A DNA stretch of 5,322 nt from Candidatus Epulonipiscium sp. (GTDB lineage: Bacteria > Bacillota_A > Clostridia > Lachnospirales > Cellulosilyticaceae): NCBI GenBank assembly GCA_012841565.1, contig DUUM01000305.1, positions 1 through 5,322 of the forward strand, read 5' to 3'. Both the position numbers and the translations under genes were made by a program. The notes beneath the pieces are model-generated. The model was not told the origin of the DNA. It was given only the letters and a program-made list of their open reading frames with translations, and did not search any database. Positions 4,493 to 5,322 of this stretch are shown piece after piece; position 1 is the first letter of the stretch, and every line of letters begins with the position of its first letter.

Positions 4493-5322
4493 TTACCTGG
4501 TTAGCTTCTTAATTTCTCGTATCAAACCTTGCGGATTCGTATAATTAGCTACGTGAATCCGTTGGATATTAGTTGGTGCAGGAGTAGAGTTGTGTGCTTT
4601 GCATAATTTTGTTATCTGAAGTTCCACACCTTCTTCTTTAAGTATTTTTCTGGTATGTGCGTTATTATAAAATTGTGGATACGCTAATACCTTTACATCT
4701 CGTCTTCCCAAATTTTGTTCAATCAAGCCAAATGACACCGTTACCTCATGCCTCATTTCATCGTCTGGTATTCTATTTAAAAGTTGATGGGTATGGGTAT
4801 GACTTTGTATATCAATTAAGCCACTTTCCTCCATCTCTTTTGCCTGTTCCCAGGTAAAGTGTGGAAATGATGTCTCTACTCCTAGGTATCTTGTTGTAAC
4901 AAAAAATGTTGCTGGTATATTATACTTTTTCAAGATAGGAAAAGCCGTTTCATAATTACTTAAATATCCATCGTCTACCGTTATAATAACAGGCTTTAGG
5001 GGCAATCCACCTTGTCCATTCATATATAAGTTTAAGTGGTTAAAATTAATGGGTGTATAGCCATGTTCTAGTAGCATTTTTAGCTGCTTTTCAAATAAAT
5101 TGGGATGAACCACTTCACTTTGCTGCTTTTTCGTAATTTTTTCTTGAAAATCATGATACATTAGGACTGGAATATAGTCTCCCTTATATGATGGGACTTG
5201 ACCTATTGCATAGGAATTCCCTACTCTAGGCGCTCTAGCTCCTATCTCCTTATTATTTTCCACTTTGAAAATAACTTGTTTTACTCCTTTAATCTGGTAA
5301 TTTTCTTTGTAGCCAACAACTA
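4493..5322 (-). CDS. Polysaccharide deacetylase (NodB domain), 5' end outside window
   Basis: The frame is open from the window edge to the TAG at 4495-4493, giving 276 visible residues and no start. A GTG at 5263 lies inside the frame but lacks a ribosome binding site at proper distance, and coherent sequence (YKENYQIKGVKQVIFKVENN) continues upstream, so the real start is beyond 5322. The upstream part resembles the end of an extracellular beta-rich domain. The NodB carbohydrate esterase 4 domain follows: PVLMYHDF (about 51-58), ITVDDG (113-118, D116 base and D117 metal ligand), SHTHTH (173-178, metal-binding HTxxH) and LAYP (212-215). This family removes acetyl groups from N-acetylglucosamine-type polymers such as peptidoglycan, at the cell surface. 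The third motif reads AYPQFYNN where AYPxGxYN is more common. RIHVANY near the C-terminus matches the usual final strand. A terminator lies downstream at 4364-4418. Confidence 0.9.
   Translation of the reverse strand, partial: VVGYKENYQIKGVKQVIFKVENNKEIGARAPRVGNSYAIGQVPSYKGDYIPVLMYHDFQEKITKKQQSEVVHPNLFEKQLKMLLEHGYTPINFNHLNLYMNGQGGLPLKPVIITVDDGYLSNYETAFPILKKYNIPATFFVTTRYLGVETSFPHFTWEQAKEMEESGLIDIQSHTHTHQLLNRIPDDEMRHEVTVSFGLIEQNLGRRDVKVLAYPQFYNNAHTRKILKEEGVELQITKLCKAHNSTPAPTNIQRIHVANYTNPQGLIREIKKLTR

Noticed and set aside
4657..4857. Plus-strand open frame inside the deacetylase gene
   Set aside because: Antisense to the NodB catalytic motifs, with no initiation signals.
1..5322. CRISPR array, tRNA, rRNA, toxin-antitoxin or defence system
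   Set aside because: No regularly spaced repeats, cloverleaf sequences or paired small genes with known signatures were seen on either strand.

Overview
The window looks like the chromosome of a low-GC Gram-positive anaerobe, probably an Alkaliphilus-like member of the Clostridia. The evidence is AT-rich DNA, strong GGAGG ribosome binding sites, and a DegV / CPBP protease / YczE / polysaccharide deacetylase gene repertoire. This placement is an inference; no marker gene is present. All full-size genes lie on the minus strand, so the window reads right to left in transcription order.

Only three genes look intact. On the right edge (4493-5322) is a NodB polysaccharide deacetylase whose 5' part lies outside the window. 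In the middle (2854-3714) is a complete DegV-family lipid-binding protein. On the left edge (1-444) is the secreted N-terminal half of a beta-lactamase-fold serine hydrolase whose 3' part lies outside the window.

The DNA between them is a graveyard. From right to left it holds: (1) a 21-codon C-terminal scrap of an unknown gene that folds into a terminator (4375-4440); (2) a 2-dehydropantoate 2-reductase (ApbA/PanE) with two internal deletions, one in frame and one out of frame (3842-4322); (3) a plus-strand promoter followed by only about 16 credible codons of a gene start (2734-2857); (4) a YczE-like membrane protein gene that has lost its 3' end (2172-2611); (5) a CPBP intramembrane protease gene with a lost 5' end and a TAG stop (1417-2136), joined to the YczE gene through a short GC-rich palindromic element (2128-2166); (6) a small frameshifted remnant of an unknown gene (1242-1366); (7) an alpha/beta hydrolase gene reduced to its two ends (501-1005) behind a still good sigma-A promoter. 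A second hairpin sits at 1162-1199.

The genes do not form one pathway. The repeated pattern is loss of gene interiors or joined ends while the outer ends, promoters and terminators survive. That is the most notable property of the window. I found no CRISPR array, tRNA, rRNA or intact mobile element, and no convincing new multi-gene system.
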